NCBI RefSeq assembly: GCF_017888565.1 | Contig: NZ_JAGHFX010000010.1 | Span: 1 to 64,000 of the forward strand | Length of the DNA: 64,000 bases | Origin: Clostridium sp. | Lineage (GTDB): Bacteria > Bacillota > Clostridia > Clostridiales > Clostridiaceae | Direction of reading: 5' to 3' | Shown: piece after piece, positions 26,742 to 35,579 of the stretch | How the letters are laid out: each line of letters begins with the position of its first letter | Numbering within the stretch: position 1 is the first letter of the stretch | Notes under the pieces: generated by a model | What the model was told of the DNA's origin: nothing | The model's input: only the letters and a program-made list of their open reading frames with translations | The model's database searches: none | Position numbers and translations under genes: made by a program

Positions 26742-27356
26742 TTGAAATATACAAAAAGCATTCCATTTACCGATGAATTAGTATGTGAAAATTTATTGTT
26801 AGATGGTTGGAAAAAACTAAAAGAGCCTAAAAATGTTAAAACCGCTATTTTTTATTCTTTGCCAATTATGATTGTTTCTTTTTTTATCGAGTTAACACTT
26901 ATATATTTTTTATATGAACCTTTTAGAGAACTTATTAATGGAAGTAGAGATTTAAAATTACAGTTAACTTTAAATTTGAATATATTTATATATTTAATTG
27001 CTATTATTATTTTCTTAATTATACATGAATCACTTCATGCTTTATTTGTTCCAAATATCTTAAAGTCAAATAGGACATATTGGGGATTTAGTGGAATGTT
27101 TGCTTTTGTTTATACTGAAGAAAAGATGAAAAAGAGTAGATTTATAATTATTTCTGTGATGCCTTATTTAATATTATCTTTTATTTTTCCAATAATTTTG
27201 AGTATGTTTGGAGTATTAAATGGATTTTTTTCTTTCTTATGTTTATTAAATTCTGGTGGATCCTGTGTTGATTTATTAAACGTTATTTTAATTAGTGTAC
27301 AGACACCAAATAATTCTTATATACTTAGCAATGGTCATAATACATTTTATAAATAA
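26742..27356 (+). CDS. DUF3267-like putative zincin membrane protein
   Basis: 204 residues. Membrane segments at about 45-70, 85-105, 130-155 and 160-180. A zinc-metallopeptidase-like HESLH (H-E-x-x-H) lies at about 98-102 between segments 2 and 3, as in the DUF3267 family of membrane zincins. Proteolysis is not shown. TTG start at 26742 with a GGAGGGG site at 26730-26736; no ATG fits better. Confidence 0.7.
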   Translation: MKYTKSIPFTDELVCENLLLDGWKKLKEPKNVKTAIFYSLPIMIVSFFIELTLIYFLYEPFRELINGSRDLKLQLTLNLNIFIYLIAIIIFLIIHESLHALFVPNILKSNRTYWGFSGMFAFVYTEEKMKKSRFIIISVMPYLILSFIFPIILSMFGVLNGFFSFLCLLNSGGSCVDLLNVILISVQTPNNSYILSNGHNTFYK

Positions 27357-27368
27357 CTTTATAGCTTT

Positions 27369-27416
27369 AATAACCCAGAAATTCAACTTCTAAATTGAAT
27401 TTCTGGGTTATTTTTA
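27369..27416 (+). terminator. terminator of the DUF3267 gene
   Basis: Perfect 18-bp stem from AATAACCCAGAAATTCAA and its complement, then five T residues. Confidence 0.9.
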
Positions 27417-27615
27417 ATATGCTATAAATTTGTAAATATAATTGTTTTCAACTCATAATTATATGAAAAACTTTAATCAAGTATAAAAAAATTAAAAATA
27501 ATGAGAATTGATAAATTTTATACTAAAACAAGGTTTTGATTATCAAATTGATTAAAAAATCTTCTTTGAATTTAAAAATTTTATATAAAATATTTAATTT
27601 TTTAATATTTATATA

Positions 27616-27644
27616 TTGACATTTTATGTATTAAAGTGTATTAT
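27616..27644 (+). promoter_or_regulatory. promoter of the peptide-binding protein gene
   Basis: -35 TTGACA (27616-27621), 17-bp spacer, -10 TATTAT (27639-27644). The 5' leader to the ATG at 27775 is about 125 bases, with GGGGG as ribosome binding site. The roughly 190 bp between the terminator and this promoter show nothing else. Confidence 0.7.
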
Positions 27645-27774
27645 TTGTTTAAATCAGAAGAATAAATACACATTTATAAAATGTATATGAAATTATTTCG
27701 GGTTATAAAAAGACATCATTGGGGTTTAATTTTATTATTAAATAAAAAATAAATATTAAGGGGGAATTAATTTT

Positions 27775-29415
27775 ATGAAGAGCAAAAAAATAAGAAGAAT
27801 TTGTGCAGTAGCACTAACACTTGCTCTTGGAATGTCTGTTTTTGCAGGATGCCAAAGTAAACAGGAGGAAGCAAGAAAGTTAATTTATAATTTAGGAGAG
27901 GAGCCTGAAACAATCGATCCTACTTTAAACACTTCATCAGGATCAGGCTCAGTAATAGATAATGCTTTTGAAGGCTTAATGAGACTTGATGAAAATGAAA
28001 AAGCAATTCCTGGAGTTGCTGAAAGTTATGAAGTTTCAGATGATAATTTAGTTTATACTTTTAAATTAAGAAAAGACGCTAAATGGTCAGATGGGGAAGC
28101 CGTAACAGCAAAGGATTTTGAATATTCTTGGATAAGAGCTATATCCAAAGAAACAGCAGCAGAATATAATTATCAATTATTTTATATAAAAAATGCGCAA
28201 AAATTTAACGAAGGTACAGCAACTAGAGAAGATGTTGGAATTGAAGTTGTAGACGATCATACTTTAAAAGTAACTTTAGAAGCACCAACAGCTTACTTCC
28301 TAGAACTTACTACTTTTACAACTTATATGCCATTAAGAGAAGATATAGTTAGTAGTGATCCAGAAGGATGGGCACTAGATCCAAAAACTTATGTTTCAAA
28401 TGGACCTTTCAAATTGACTCAATGGGATTTAAAAGATCAATTAGTATTTGAAAAGAATGAAAATTACTGGAACAAAGATGATATAAAGCTTCCAGGCGTA
28501 GTTTATAAATTAGTTACTGATCAAAATACTGCTTATGCTTCATTAAAATCTGGTGAATTTGACATGGTTGATACAGTTCCACCATCAGAAATTGAAAGTG
28601 GTCAAGCTGAAGGATTAGTTACAATCCATCCAAATCTTGGTACCTACATGGTAGTATTTAATGTTGGTAAACAATCAACTTTATCTGAAGATGCAAAAAA
28701 GGTTTTAAGTAATGCAAAAGTAAGAAAAGCTTTATCTATTGCAATTGATAGAGAAGGTATAGTTAATGAAGTTACAAAAGCAAAACAAACTCCAGCATAT
28801 GCTTTTGTTCCAGAAGGAATTTTAAACGCTGAAGGAGAAGATTTTGCTGATAGAAAATACTATGATGCAACAACTCCTAATATAGAAGAAGCTAAGAAGT
28901 TATTAGCTGAAGCTGGTTATCCAAATGGAGAAGGAATTCCAACTTTAGAGTTTATGTATAATACAGAAGGCTCTCATAATTTAGTAGCACAAGTAATTCA
29001 ACAAGACTGGGCTAAGATTGGAGTTAATGTAGAGCTTACTAACCAAGAATGGAAAGTATTCTTAAATACTAGACAACAAGGTGGATATCAAATTGCAAGA
29101 CATGGCTGGCTTGGAGATTATGTTGATCCAATGACATTCTTAGATTTATGGGTAACAGGTGGAGGAAATAACGATGCTGGTTATTCAAATCCTAAGTATG
29201 ACGAATTAGTTAATGGTGCTAAGGTTGAAGCTGATGTAAATAAGAGATGGGATATGATGAAGCAAGCAGAAGATATCTTAATGGAAGATATGCCAATAAT
29301 CCCGCTTTATTTCTACAATAAAACAACTGGGGCTAAACCAGAAGTTAAGGGAGTTAGAGTTTCAATGCTTGGACATGTTTACTTTGATAAAGCATATATA
29401 GAGGAATCAAAGTAA
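27775..29415 (+). CDS. oppA: oligopeptide ABC transporter substrate-binding lipoprotein
   Basis: 546 residues. Lipoprotein signal peptide with lipobox FAGC (Cys about 26). SBP family 5 fold: EPETIDPTLNTSSGSG, then KWSDGEAVTAKDFEYSW (about 103-119), GPFKLTQWD (about 195-203) and RKALSIAIDREGI (about 317-329). Binds peptides at the cell surface for an Opp/Dpp permease. No permease or ATPase gene is adjacent, so it works with a transporter encoded elsewhere or as an orphan receptor. Confidence 0.9.
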   Translation: MKSKKIRRICAVALTLALGMSVFAGCQSKQEEARKLIYNLGEEPETIDPTLNTSSGSGSVIDNAFEGLMRLDENEKAIPGVAESYEVSDDNLVYTFKLRKDAKWSDGEAVTAKDFEYSWIRAISKETAAEYNYQLFYIKNAQKFNEGTATREDVGIEVVDDHTLKVTLEAPTAYFLELTTFTTYMPLREDIVSSDPEGWALDPKTYVSNGPFKLTQWDLKDQLVFEKNENYWNKDDIKLPGVVYKLVTDQNTAYASLKSGEFDMVDTVPPSEIESGQAEGLVTIHPNLGTYMVVFNVGKQSTLSEDAKKVLSNAKVRKALSIAIDREGIVNEVTKAKQTPAYAFVPEGILNAEGEDFADRKYYDATTPNIEEAKKLLAEAGYPNGEGIPTLEFMYNTEGSHNLVAQVIQQDWAKIGVNVELTNQEWKVFLNTRQQGGYQIARHGWLGDYVDPMTFLDLWVTGGGNNDAGYSNPKYDELVNGAKVEADVNKRWDMMKQAEDILMEDMPIIPLYFYNKTTGAKPEVKGVRVSMLGHVYFDKAYIEESK

Positions 29416-29464
29416 GATAATAATTAAAATCATCTATTATTAAACTCAATGATAAGAAATTAAG

Positions 29465-29512
29465 AAGTTGTATAAGATTAAGTATTAGCATTTAATCTTA
29501 TACAACTTTTAT
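29465..29512 (+). terminator. terminator of the oppA-like gene
   Basis: Near-perfect 16-bp stem AAGTTGTATAAGATTAA with its complement, then a T-rich tail. Confidence 0.88.
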
Positions 29513-29624
29513 TTTATTATTTGGTATTTCAATATAACTTAAAAACTTATAAATCTTATTTATTTCTATATAATATATAGTACTTAAAGAAGAAATAATA
29601 TGATATCTGATATAACCTGATTTC

Positions 29625-29987
29625 CTAAATATTTTTTCCGAAATTATAACCACACTTCCACGTAAAAATTATTGATATTATAAATATATTACTCAAAGCA
29701 TATCCAAAAAGTAATCCTGTTAAAACTCTTTTTAAATTATTACTTTCATAATCAGTTAATAGTTGAGTAAAGCCATCTAAAAGCATTGGAATTATTAAAA
29801 TTAAATTTAATAGTATATTTGGATGATATAGAGAAAATAGAAATGGCGAACAAACCATTCCGATTAGCTCGCCAGTACATCTAGCACATATAGGAAATTT
29901 TTTATCTTTAAAATAAAAAGATCTATCTGATCTACAATGGCATCCAAAAATAATTGGCAACCATTTAAAAATAAAGGTTTTAATCAT
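29625..29987 (-). CDS. DUF2085 family membrane protein
   Basis: 120 residues. Begins with a short region carrying GCHCRSDRSFYF and FPICARCTGELIGM (about 16-45), whose Cys/His residues are the DUF2085 signature and may bind a metal. Three hydrophobic segments follow (about 43-65, 68-85, 92-115). Function unknown. It starts 3 bp after the stop of the zinc-ribbon gene, so the two form an operon and both may bind zinc. Confidence 0.75.
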   Translation of the reverse strand: MIKTFIFKWLPIIFGCHCRSDRSFYFKDKKFPICARCTGELIGMVCSPFLFSLYHPNILLNLILIIPMLLDGFTQLLTDYESNNLKRVLTGLLFGYALSNIFIISIIFTWKCGYNFGKNI

Positions 29988-29990
29988 TTA

Positions 29991-30284
29991 TTAATAACCA
30001 TATGAAGCTCCAGCAGCGCCTATAATAAATATAAATAAGTATAATAATATATAAATACCAACTGAAACTAAAGCTCCAATTCCAGCAGCCTTAGATGTTT
30101 TAGGTTTAGTGTCTTTCCAAACTAAAAATAAAATTAACCCTACAACTGGAATACAGCATCCTAATAATCCCCATCCAAATCCACCATTATCTACAACATC
30201 AGGTGTAGCATTTGTTGCTACTCCACAATGTATACATACTGCTGCCTTATCATCTATTTCTTTCCCACAATTTTTACAAAACAT
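29991..30284 (-). CDS. zinc-ribbon membrane protein
   Basis: 97 residues. N-terminal zinc ribbon CKNCGKEIDDKAAVCIHCG (Cys pairs at 3/6 and 17/20), a short linker, then two hydrophobic segments (about 35-52 and 66-92). Common small membrane protein in Firmicutes of unknown role. First gene of a two-gene unit with the DUF2085 protein; GGGGGAAG site. Confidence 0.8.
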   Translation of the reverse strand: MFCKNCGKEIDDKAAVCIHCGVATNATPDVVDNGGFGWGLLGCCIPVVGLILFLVWKDTKPKTSKAAGIGALVSVGIYILLYLFIFIIGAAGASYGY

Positions 30285-30604
30285 TTATCTTCCCCCTTTT
30301 TATAATTTTATGTAGTTAAGACATTTGATTGAATTCAAAACAATAATATTTTAAAATTATAACCTGTTTTATAAAGATACTTATATTTAACAATACATTC
30401 TATGATTTAAACTAAAATAATATTCACTATTAAATATTTATTCAATATTTATTTTTGATATTTACTTAGAGTTAATTTTAAAATGTATAATAAAAAAGGC
30501 ACTCGATGGAGTGCCTTTTTTGATGGAAGAATAGATGCAGTGAGTTAGTATTGCCAATGATATAGTATAATAAAATAAATTTTTAATTTTATGTTTAAAT
30601 AGAT
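30285..30604. other. intergenic stretch
   Basis: About 200 bp of AT-rich sequence holding the promoter of the zinc-ribbon gene, followed by the terminator at 30492-30521 for the small secreted protein pair. No gene is visible. Confidence 0.5.
30492..30521 (-). terminator. bidirectional-looking terminator
   Basis: AAAAAAGGCACTC-GATG-GAGTGCCTTTTTT, perfect, with A and T tracts on both sides. It ends the minus-strand small secreted protein pair and could stop plus-strand readthrough. Confidence 0.9.
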
Positions 30605-30931
30605 TTATGATAAAGCTATAGAACCATCACCAACAACTATTAATTTATAGCTAGAATCTAATTTAGGATATAATTGAACCTTCGGAGAGTTAGGCATTAG
30701 TTTTATTGATTGAACTATAGTATTGCCTTCATCATAAATAATGAAATAAGTAATACCTTTGTCTGAAATATTTTGAGCATAATTTATGTCATTTAGTGGA
30801 ATATCAAGATCATTTGCATTGTAAACACCTTCTGTAAGTGTTTTTGAAGGCACTTGAAACCCAATTGCAGAAGCGTTGAAAGATAAAGATAAAGATAAAG
30901 AAATTAATAGCGCAAAAATAAATTTTTTCAT
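30605..30931 (-). CDS. small secreted protein, paralogue A
   Basis: 108 residues. Signal peptide (about 1-22, KKFIFALLISLSLSLSFNAS). The mature part of about 85 residues shares with the next gene the plan GVY...L.DI..AQNIS.KGITYFIIYDE, then a QSIKLMPNSPKVQL-type segment and the ending VVGDGSIALS. No known domain. Tandem duplicate of the gene at 30981 with 49 bp between them. Site GAAAGGCGG. Confidence 0.75.
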   Translation of the reverse strand: MKKFIFALLISLSLSLSFNASAIGFQVPSKTLTEGVYNANDLDIPLNDINYAQNISDKGITYFIIYDEGNTIVQSIKLMPNSPKVQLYPKLDSSYKLIVVGDGSIALS

Positions 30932-30980
30932 AAGTTAAACCGCCTTTCAATTAATTTTTATTATTTAAAGTTCGAATGTT

Positions 30981-31301
30981 TTAAGATAAAAATGCTGATC
31001 CATCACCAATTAAAATTATTTTAAAGTTTGGATTTAGTTTATGTAAGTCATACTTAGGAGAGTTAGGTTCTATTTTAAGTGCTTGTATTACTGATTGATT
31101 TTCATCTACTAACAGAAAATAAATACTTTTATCGCTAGATATGTTTTGTATAGATGATAAATCTCTCCCTAAGACTTGAATAATTGTATCTACTCTATAA
31201 ACACCTTGATTGAAAATATTAGTATATATAGAAGGCTGAGCTTTAGCAATATTAAAGTTCAAGCATAAAAAAATTAAAAGAGTATAAATAAATTTTTTCA
31301 T
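30981..31301 (-). CDS. small secreted protein, paralogue B
   Basis: 106 residues. Signal peptide (about 1-21, KKFIYTLLIFLCLNFNIAKA). The mature part parallels paralogue A: QGVYRVDTIIQVLGRDLSSI, DKSIYFLLVDE, QALKIEPNSPKYDL, ILIGDGSAFLS. The shared Gly-Asp-Gly-Ser ending and the KxxPNSPK core suggest a small conserved fold of unknown function. Start ATG 31301 is used: an in-frame GTG at 31313 sits in the AAAGGTGG site. Confidence 0.75.
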   Translation of the reverse strand: MKKFIYTLLIFLCLNFNIAKAQPSIYTNIFNQGVYRVDTIIQVLGRDLSSIQNISSDKSIYFLLVDENQSVIQALKIEPNSPKYDLHKLNPNFKIILIGDGSAFLS

Positions 31302-31380
31302 AATAATAACCACCTTTCATGATTAGTTTGTCTATAGAACAATTTAAATATACAAACTAGCTTAGAGATGATGTAATTAG

Positions 31381-31515
31381 CTAAAGTATATAAAAATAAA
31401 TCTAGTATTTATAAGAACTTATTCAGAAATTGAAGGCGATAAAATAAAAGTTAAGGAAGTATTATCTATAATATTCTCAGAAATAATCTTTAAGTTTGCA
31501 TCAGCTAATATTTAA
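31381..31515 (+). other. possible gene remnant without a start
   Basis: A 44-codon frame with no start codon that ends TYSEIEGDKIKVKEVLSIIF...KFASANI-TAA. The amphipathic helical composition looks protein-like, but no family is recognised. It may be the tail of a lost gene or chance. Confidence 0.25.
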
Positions 31516-31591
31516 TGAATCTATTGAAAATTATCCTCAATAACATTAAAATTATATTAAGTTTAATTTAAATAGTTTTAAGGAGGGTGCT

Positions 31592-31966
31592 TTGGATAGA
31601 AAGTTAATCGAAAAAATAATAGGCAAGAAGAATTATGTCGATTTAAATGATGTAATATATATGTTAAGAGATCTTACAAGTATTATGAGACAAAATATAC
31701 AAAACAACTTATCTTTTACAGATGAATTTATTACTGAAATATATATTAAAGCTTCAAAATCTAAAGTAAAAGTAGATGAAATAATTAAAGGTTTAGAAGA
31801 TGATTCATTTATCCTAGGATATACTAATAGTAAAAATTATTTATTAAAATATTTAAAGGATTTTAATAATAACCTAGAAGGAATTATAAACTCTACTAAG
31901 CTTTTCAATTATGATGAGTTGATTAAATATACAAATAGTATTATAGATCTTATTTTGCTTTTCTAA
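31592..31966 (+). CDS. hypothetical protein
   Basis: 124 residues, predicted all-helical, no signal peptide or membrane segment, Asn/Ile/Lys-rich. Not recognised. TTG start with a strong AAGGAGGG site at 31580-31587 supports real translation. It is followed by a very strong terminator. Flanked by the small secreted proteins (opposite strand) and nhaA. Confidence 0.65.
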   Translation: MDRKLIEKIIGKKNYVDLNDVIYMLRDLTSIMRQNIQNNLSFTDEFITEIYIKASKSKVKVDEIIKGLEDDSFILGYTNSKNYLLKYLKDFNNNLEGIINSTKLFNYDELIKYTNSIIDLILLF

Positions 31967-32030
31967 AAGTATTGAAAAGCTAAAGGGTTATGTCTGCAAT
32001 ACTTTATAAGATAAAATATTAGAAATTAAA

Positions 32031-32076
32031 TATTAATAAAGGGATGTAGTTAATTATCTACATCCCTTTATTAATA
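32031..32076 (+). terminator. terminator of the gene at 31592
   Basis: Inverted repeat of about 19 bp, TATTAATAAAGGGATGTAG with its complement, loop TTAATTAT. Confidence 0.8.
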
Positions 32077-32401
32077 TAGCAAATAGAACTACTTTTTAGG
32101 TATTAAATATTTGGTTTATGTAATTATAGTTAACCTTTTAAATAGAACTTAATTTCATTTATAAGAATATAATCAACCTATATATTAGTTTGATTATATT
32201 GTATTTAACAGTAATTATACTAATGAAATAAACTTAACAATCAAGAAAAGTATAACATTTAATGATATCGTGTACATTTACAAAAAAATACATAAATCCA
32301 ATTATAAATATAATTAAATAGGGTTTAAACTAAAAAATATCAATATAATGCCCCAAAAAAGTATAAAGAAAGTATAAAAAGAGTTAAAAATATAACTTTT
32401 A

Positions 32402-32429
32402 TTGTAAAGTATTAAGTAGTTGGTATAAT
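32402..32429 (+). promoter_or_regulatory. nhaA promoter
   Basis: -35 TTGTAA (32402-32407), 16-bp spacer, -10 TATAAT (32424-32429). The leader to the ATG is about 115 bases and contains an A/T hairpin at about 32446-32473, which may affect translation. Confidence 0.6.
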
Positions 32430-32551
32430 AGTATTTGCGCAAAATAATATATTTTTTGGAAATATATTATTTAGTATTTTTCCAAAAGATATAATTATTT
32501 AATAATAAGTAAATTAGAGTAAATGGAAGACTTGACAGATGGAGGAACTAA

Positions 32552-33760
32552 ATGGATTATACACATGAAAAAAGAAATTATTTAAGTAAGTTGAAAATAC
32601 TTTCAGAATGGGAGGCTTTACCTGGATTATTACTATTAATTGCAACTATTTTTGCATTAATTATTGCAAATAGCCCATTAAAAGAAATATATAATAATAT
32701 ATTTCATCATATAGAAATATTTCCTAATTTTAATTTGCACAAGTTTATAAATGACTTTTTAATGGCAATTTTCTTTTTGGTTGTAGGATGTGAAATTAAA
32801 ATGGAAGTTATAAGAGGGCATTTATCAGATGTAAAAAGAGCATCTTTCCCAATTATAGCAGCTATTGGAGGAGTAACTATTCCTGCTATTATATTTTTTA
32901 TTTTTAATAGAAGTACCCCTTATATTAGTGGAGTAGGGGTTCCAATATCAACTGATATAGCATTTGCTGTTGGAGCATTTATGATATTTAAGGATAAACT
33001 TAGTAATTCACTTAAAATATTTTTATTAACTTTAGCAGTGGTTGATGATTTAATTTCTATTGCGGTTATAGGAATATTTTATTCATCAGGAATAAAGCTA
33101 ATACCGTTAGCTTTAGGAGCATTAACATTTATCATGTTATTATCACTTAGAAAAATTGATAAAAAAGAAAGGCTTACCCCTTACTTTATACTAGGATTTA
33201 TTTTATGGCTTTGTATATTTTCAAGTGGAATACACGCAACTATAAGTGGTGTTTTATTAGCCATTACATTACCTATTAGCAAGTGTAATAAAGATACACT
33301 TGAGTGTACATTAATAAGAATTGAACATGTATTAGCACCATATGCTAATTTAATTATACTTCCGTTATTTGCATTTTCTAATACTGCAATAAATATGAAT
33401 ATTTCATCAATACCAGAAGGTTCTATAAAGGTAGCTTTAGGTATAATTGTTGGATTAGTTATAGGAAAGCCTTTAGGTATAATGTTATTTACATCTGTTT
33501 TATCTAAATTTAAAGTTATAGAAAAGCCTAAAGATGTAAAATGGTATGATATAATGTGTGTTGGAATGCTTGCAGGAATTGGTTTCACTATGTCTATATT
33601 TGTAGCTGAAATAGCATTTACAGGTAATGAAAATGTATTGAATATAGTAAAAATCTCTATATTATTGGCTGCAATTATCACATGTTTAGTAGCATCTATT
33701 GCAATTAATTTAGGTAAAAGAAAAAATAATAGATCAAATGTAAAAGAAGTTAATGCTTAG
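32552..33760 (+). CDS. nhaA: Na+/H+ antiporter NhaA
   Basis: 402 residues, about 12 membrane helices. Typical NhaA motifs: FFLVVGCEIKMEV (about 74-86), PISTDIAFAVGAFMIF with the Thr-Asp of the unwound helix (about 132-147) and AVVDDLISIAVI carrying the ion-binding Asp pair (about 160-171, the D163/D164 equivalents), plus GIGFTMSIFVAEIAF near residue 345. Exchanges Na+ or Li+ for protons and sustains pH and salt tolerance. GGAGG site, own promoter, shared terminator with convergent hisS. Confidence 0.95.
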   Translation: MDYTHEKRNYLSKLKILSEWEALPGLLLLIATIFALIIANSPLKEIYNNIFHHIEIFPNFNLHKFINDFLMAIFFLVVGCEIKMEVIRGHLSDVKRASFPIIAAIGGVTIPAIIFFIFNRSTPYISGVGVPISTDIAFAVGAFMIFKDKLSNSLKIFLLTLAVVDDLISIAVIGIFYSSGIKLIPLALGALTFIMLLSLRKIDKKERLTPYFILGFILWLCIFSSGIHATISGVLLAITLPISKCNKDTLECTLIRIEHVLAPYANLIILPLFAFSNTAINMNISSIPEGSIKVALGIIVGLVIGKPLGIMLFTSVLSKFKVIEKPKDVKWYDIMCVGMLAGIGFTMSIFVAEIAFTGNENVLNIVKISILLAAIITCLVASIAINLGKRKNNRSNVKEVNA

Positions 33761-33780
33761 TAACAAGTTCTAAGTACTAT

Positions 33781-33826
33781 AAAACCTTAAGCAATACAGA
33801 AATGTAGCGCTTAAGGTTTTATTTTT
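33781..33826. terminator. bidirectional terminator between nhaA and hisS
   Basis: AAAACCTTAAGC (33781-33792) pairs with GCTTAAGGTTTT (33809-33820), with A/T tracts on both flanks and convergent genes on either side. Confidence 0.8.
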
Positions 33827-33873
33827 ATTTAAAGTAAGATTAAACTTTTTTTAACCTTCCTCGTCAACTCCCT

Positions 33874-35172
33874 TTAAATAATGTCTTCAAATTTTATAGT
33901 TTCTTGTTTGCCAGTAATCATATTTTTAATATTTATAGACTTATTTTCCTCTTCTTCCTCACCTAGAAGTATAACGTATGGTATTTCTAACTTATTAGCA
34001 TAATTAAGCTTTTTCTTTAATTTATCATCTTCAAAATATATTTCTACAGCTTTTCCAGACTCAGTTAATTTCTTATATACTTCACCACAATATTTTAAAG
34101 TTTCACCAATTGGAATAATTAAATATTCAACTTTAGATGGAAGTTTATAATTTTCAACAAATCCTATTTCTTTTAAGAGAAAGAATAATCTAGTTAATCC
34201 AATAGAAATTCCAACTCCAGGTAAGATATTATTAGTGTAATTTTCTGCTAAGTTATCGTATCTACCCCCAGAGCAAATTGAGCCATATTCTTCATTGTTA
34301 ATTAATAAAGTTTCAAATACTGTTCCTGTATAGTAATCTAATCCTCTTATTATTTTTAAATTTATTATATATTCGCTATCATCAACCCCAAGTACTTCTA
34401 GAGTAGTAGTAACTTCTTTAAGCTCATTTAATCCTAAGGTGAATTTTTCATCTTGTATATTTAATAATTCTAATTCTTCCAGTACTTTATCTTTAGATCC
34501 ATTTATATTTATAAAGTTATTTATTATTTCTGCACTTTCTTTATTAATTAACTTATCTAGTTCTTCTTTAAATGCTTTTTCACCAATCTTATCATATTTA
34601 TCGATTAATATCATAACAGCCATAGAATTTTCTATATTTAGAGAATTTAATAAAGCAGAGAGTAGTTTTCTATTGCTTATTTGAAACTTATAATCTTTTA
34701 ATCCTATTGATTTAAAAGCCTTTGAAGCTAGACTTATAACTAAAGCATCATTTTTAATACTTAGCTTATCTTTTCCTATAATATCAACATCACATTGATA
34801 AAACTCTCTATATCTTCCTCTTTGATTTCTTTCTCCTCTATATACTTTGCCTATTTGATATCTTTTAAATGGGAAAGTTAAATTATTGAAGTATTGAGAA
34901 GTATATCTAGCAAAAGGAACTGTTAAATCAAATCTTAATGCTAAATTATTAGATCCTTTTTGAAATGCATAAACTTGCTTTTCTGTTTCTCCAGCACTTT
35001 TAGCAAGTAAAACTTCAGCTTTTTCTATAATTGGAGTATCTATTGGAAGGCACCCATTTTCTTCATATACCTTTGTAATTTTTTCTACCATATCATTAAA
35101 TTTTCTTTGTTCTATAGGTACTAACTCCATAAATCCTGGTAAAATACTTGGTTTAATTTTATAGTTACTCAT
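33874..35172 (-). CDS. hisS: histidyl-tRNA synthetase
   Basis: About 432 residues, class II synthetase. Motif 2 region RYQIGKVYRGERNQRGRYRE (about 107-126), LRFDLTVPFARY (about 80-91), the HisA motif RGLDYYTGTVFE (about 265-276), motif 3 GVGISIGLTRL and a C-terminal anticodon-binding domain (about 345-430). Charges tRNA-His with histidine. The complete catalytic motifs argue against HisZ. Genomes with such a gene outside the core hisS-aspS cluster may carry a second copy. ATG 35172 fits AAGGAG; the ATG at 35178 is too close. Expression appears controlled by the upstream histidine leader peptide. Confidence 0.88.
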   Translation of the reverse strand: MSNYKIKPSILPGFMELVPIEQRKFNDMVEKITKVYEENGCLPIDTPIIEKAEVLLAKSAGETEKQVYAFQKGSNNLALRFDLTVPFARYTSQYFNNLTFPFKRYQIGKVYRGERNQRGRYREFYQCDVDIIGKDKLSIKNDALVISLASKAFKSIGLKDYKFQISNRKLLSALLNSLNIENSMAVMILIDKYDKIGEKAFKEELDKLINKESAEIINNFININGSKDKVLEELELLNIQDEKFTLGLNELKEVTTTLEVLGVDDSEYIINLKIIRGLDYYTGTVFETLLINNEEYGSICSGGRYDNLAENYTNNILPGVGISIGLTRLFFLLKEIGFVENYKLPSKVEYLIIPIGETLKYCGEVYKKLTESGKAVEIYFEDDKLKKKLNYANKLEIPYVILLGEEEEENKSINIKNMITGKQETIKFEDII

Positions 35173-35279
35173 TTTCATTTCTCCTTTATATTAATATTTT
35201 TGTGTAGTTCTTTTAGCATTTAATACTAATTGTTAGAAATATAAGTATTATTAGCATTTATATTTAATTCTAAATCAAA

Positions 35280-35310
35280 AAGCCATGTAGGCTAATATCC
35301 CACATGGCTT
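35280..35310 (-). terminator. attenuator terminator before hisS
   Basis: Perfect AAGCCATGT/ACATGGCTT stem, followed on the minus strand by a T run. It lies between the leader peptide and hisS. Confidence 0.85.
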
Positions 35311-35400
35311 ACAAAAATATGATTGCACTTACATATCATAGCCTAGAGATACAAGCCCACTTAAAATAGACTTGCACTCTTTTTATAAGAACAAGTCTCT

Positions 35401-35448
35401 CTAGCAATGATGATGTATAAATTTATACAAGTTATTTAGTGCTTTCAT
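35401..35448 (-). CDS. histidine leader peptide
   Basis: 15-codon ORF reading MKALNNLYKFIHHHC then TAG. It has three consecutive His codons right before the end and an ideal GGAGG site 7 bases before its ATG. Short ORFs with clustered codons for the regulated amino acid are the sensor of transcription attenuation. It precedes a terminator and hisS. Confidence 0.82.
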   Translation of the reverse strand: MKALNNLYKFIHHHC

Positions 35449-35579
35449 AATTATTCCTCCAAAAGTTATTAAATTAATTATAAAACAATTAATTTCTTTC
35501 TTCAATAAAATTTGAAAGTTTACAAGTTTAAAAATAATGGAATATTTACGTAATTTATATGCGCTTTTAAATTATATAA

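Larger units (their letters stand above)
31967..32551. other. long intergenic region with two hairpins and the nhaA promoter
   Basis: No gene. Holds the 31592 gene's terminator (32031-32076), a second perfect inverted repeat AATATAATCAA/TTGATTATATT (32166-32176 with 32190-32200), the nhaA promoter (32402-32429) and a leader containing an AATAATATATT/AATATATTATT hairpin (about 32446-32473). Confidence 0.6.
35279..35460 (-). promoter_or_regulatory. histidine attenuator leader of hisS
   Basis: Minus-strand leader with mutually exclusive pairings. Segment A, TCTCTAG on the plus strand (35398-35404, overlapping the leader-peptide stop), pairs with CTAGAGA of segment B (35343-35349). Segment B also contains TAGCCTA (35339-35345), which pairs with TAGGCTA (35288-35294) in the terminator arm. 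A separate AGACTTG/CAAGTCT hairpin (35368-35398) could act as a pause hairpin. A ribosome stalled at the His codons would cover A, free B to open the terminator and allow hisS transcription. Visible pairing is direct; the mechanism is inferred. Confidence 0.75.

Noticed and set aside
33181..33681. 166-codon minus-strand frame inside nhaA
   Set aside because: Opposite-strand shadow of nhaA; low-complexity Ile/Asn/Thr composition and no ribosome binding site.
35279..35460. T-box riboswitch before hisS
   Set aside because: No T-box consensus (antiterminator bulge AGGGUGGNACCGCG-like) is present; the short ORF with His codons and the three-segment pairing explain the leader better.
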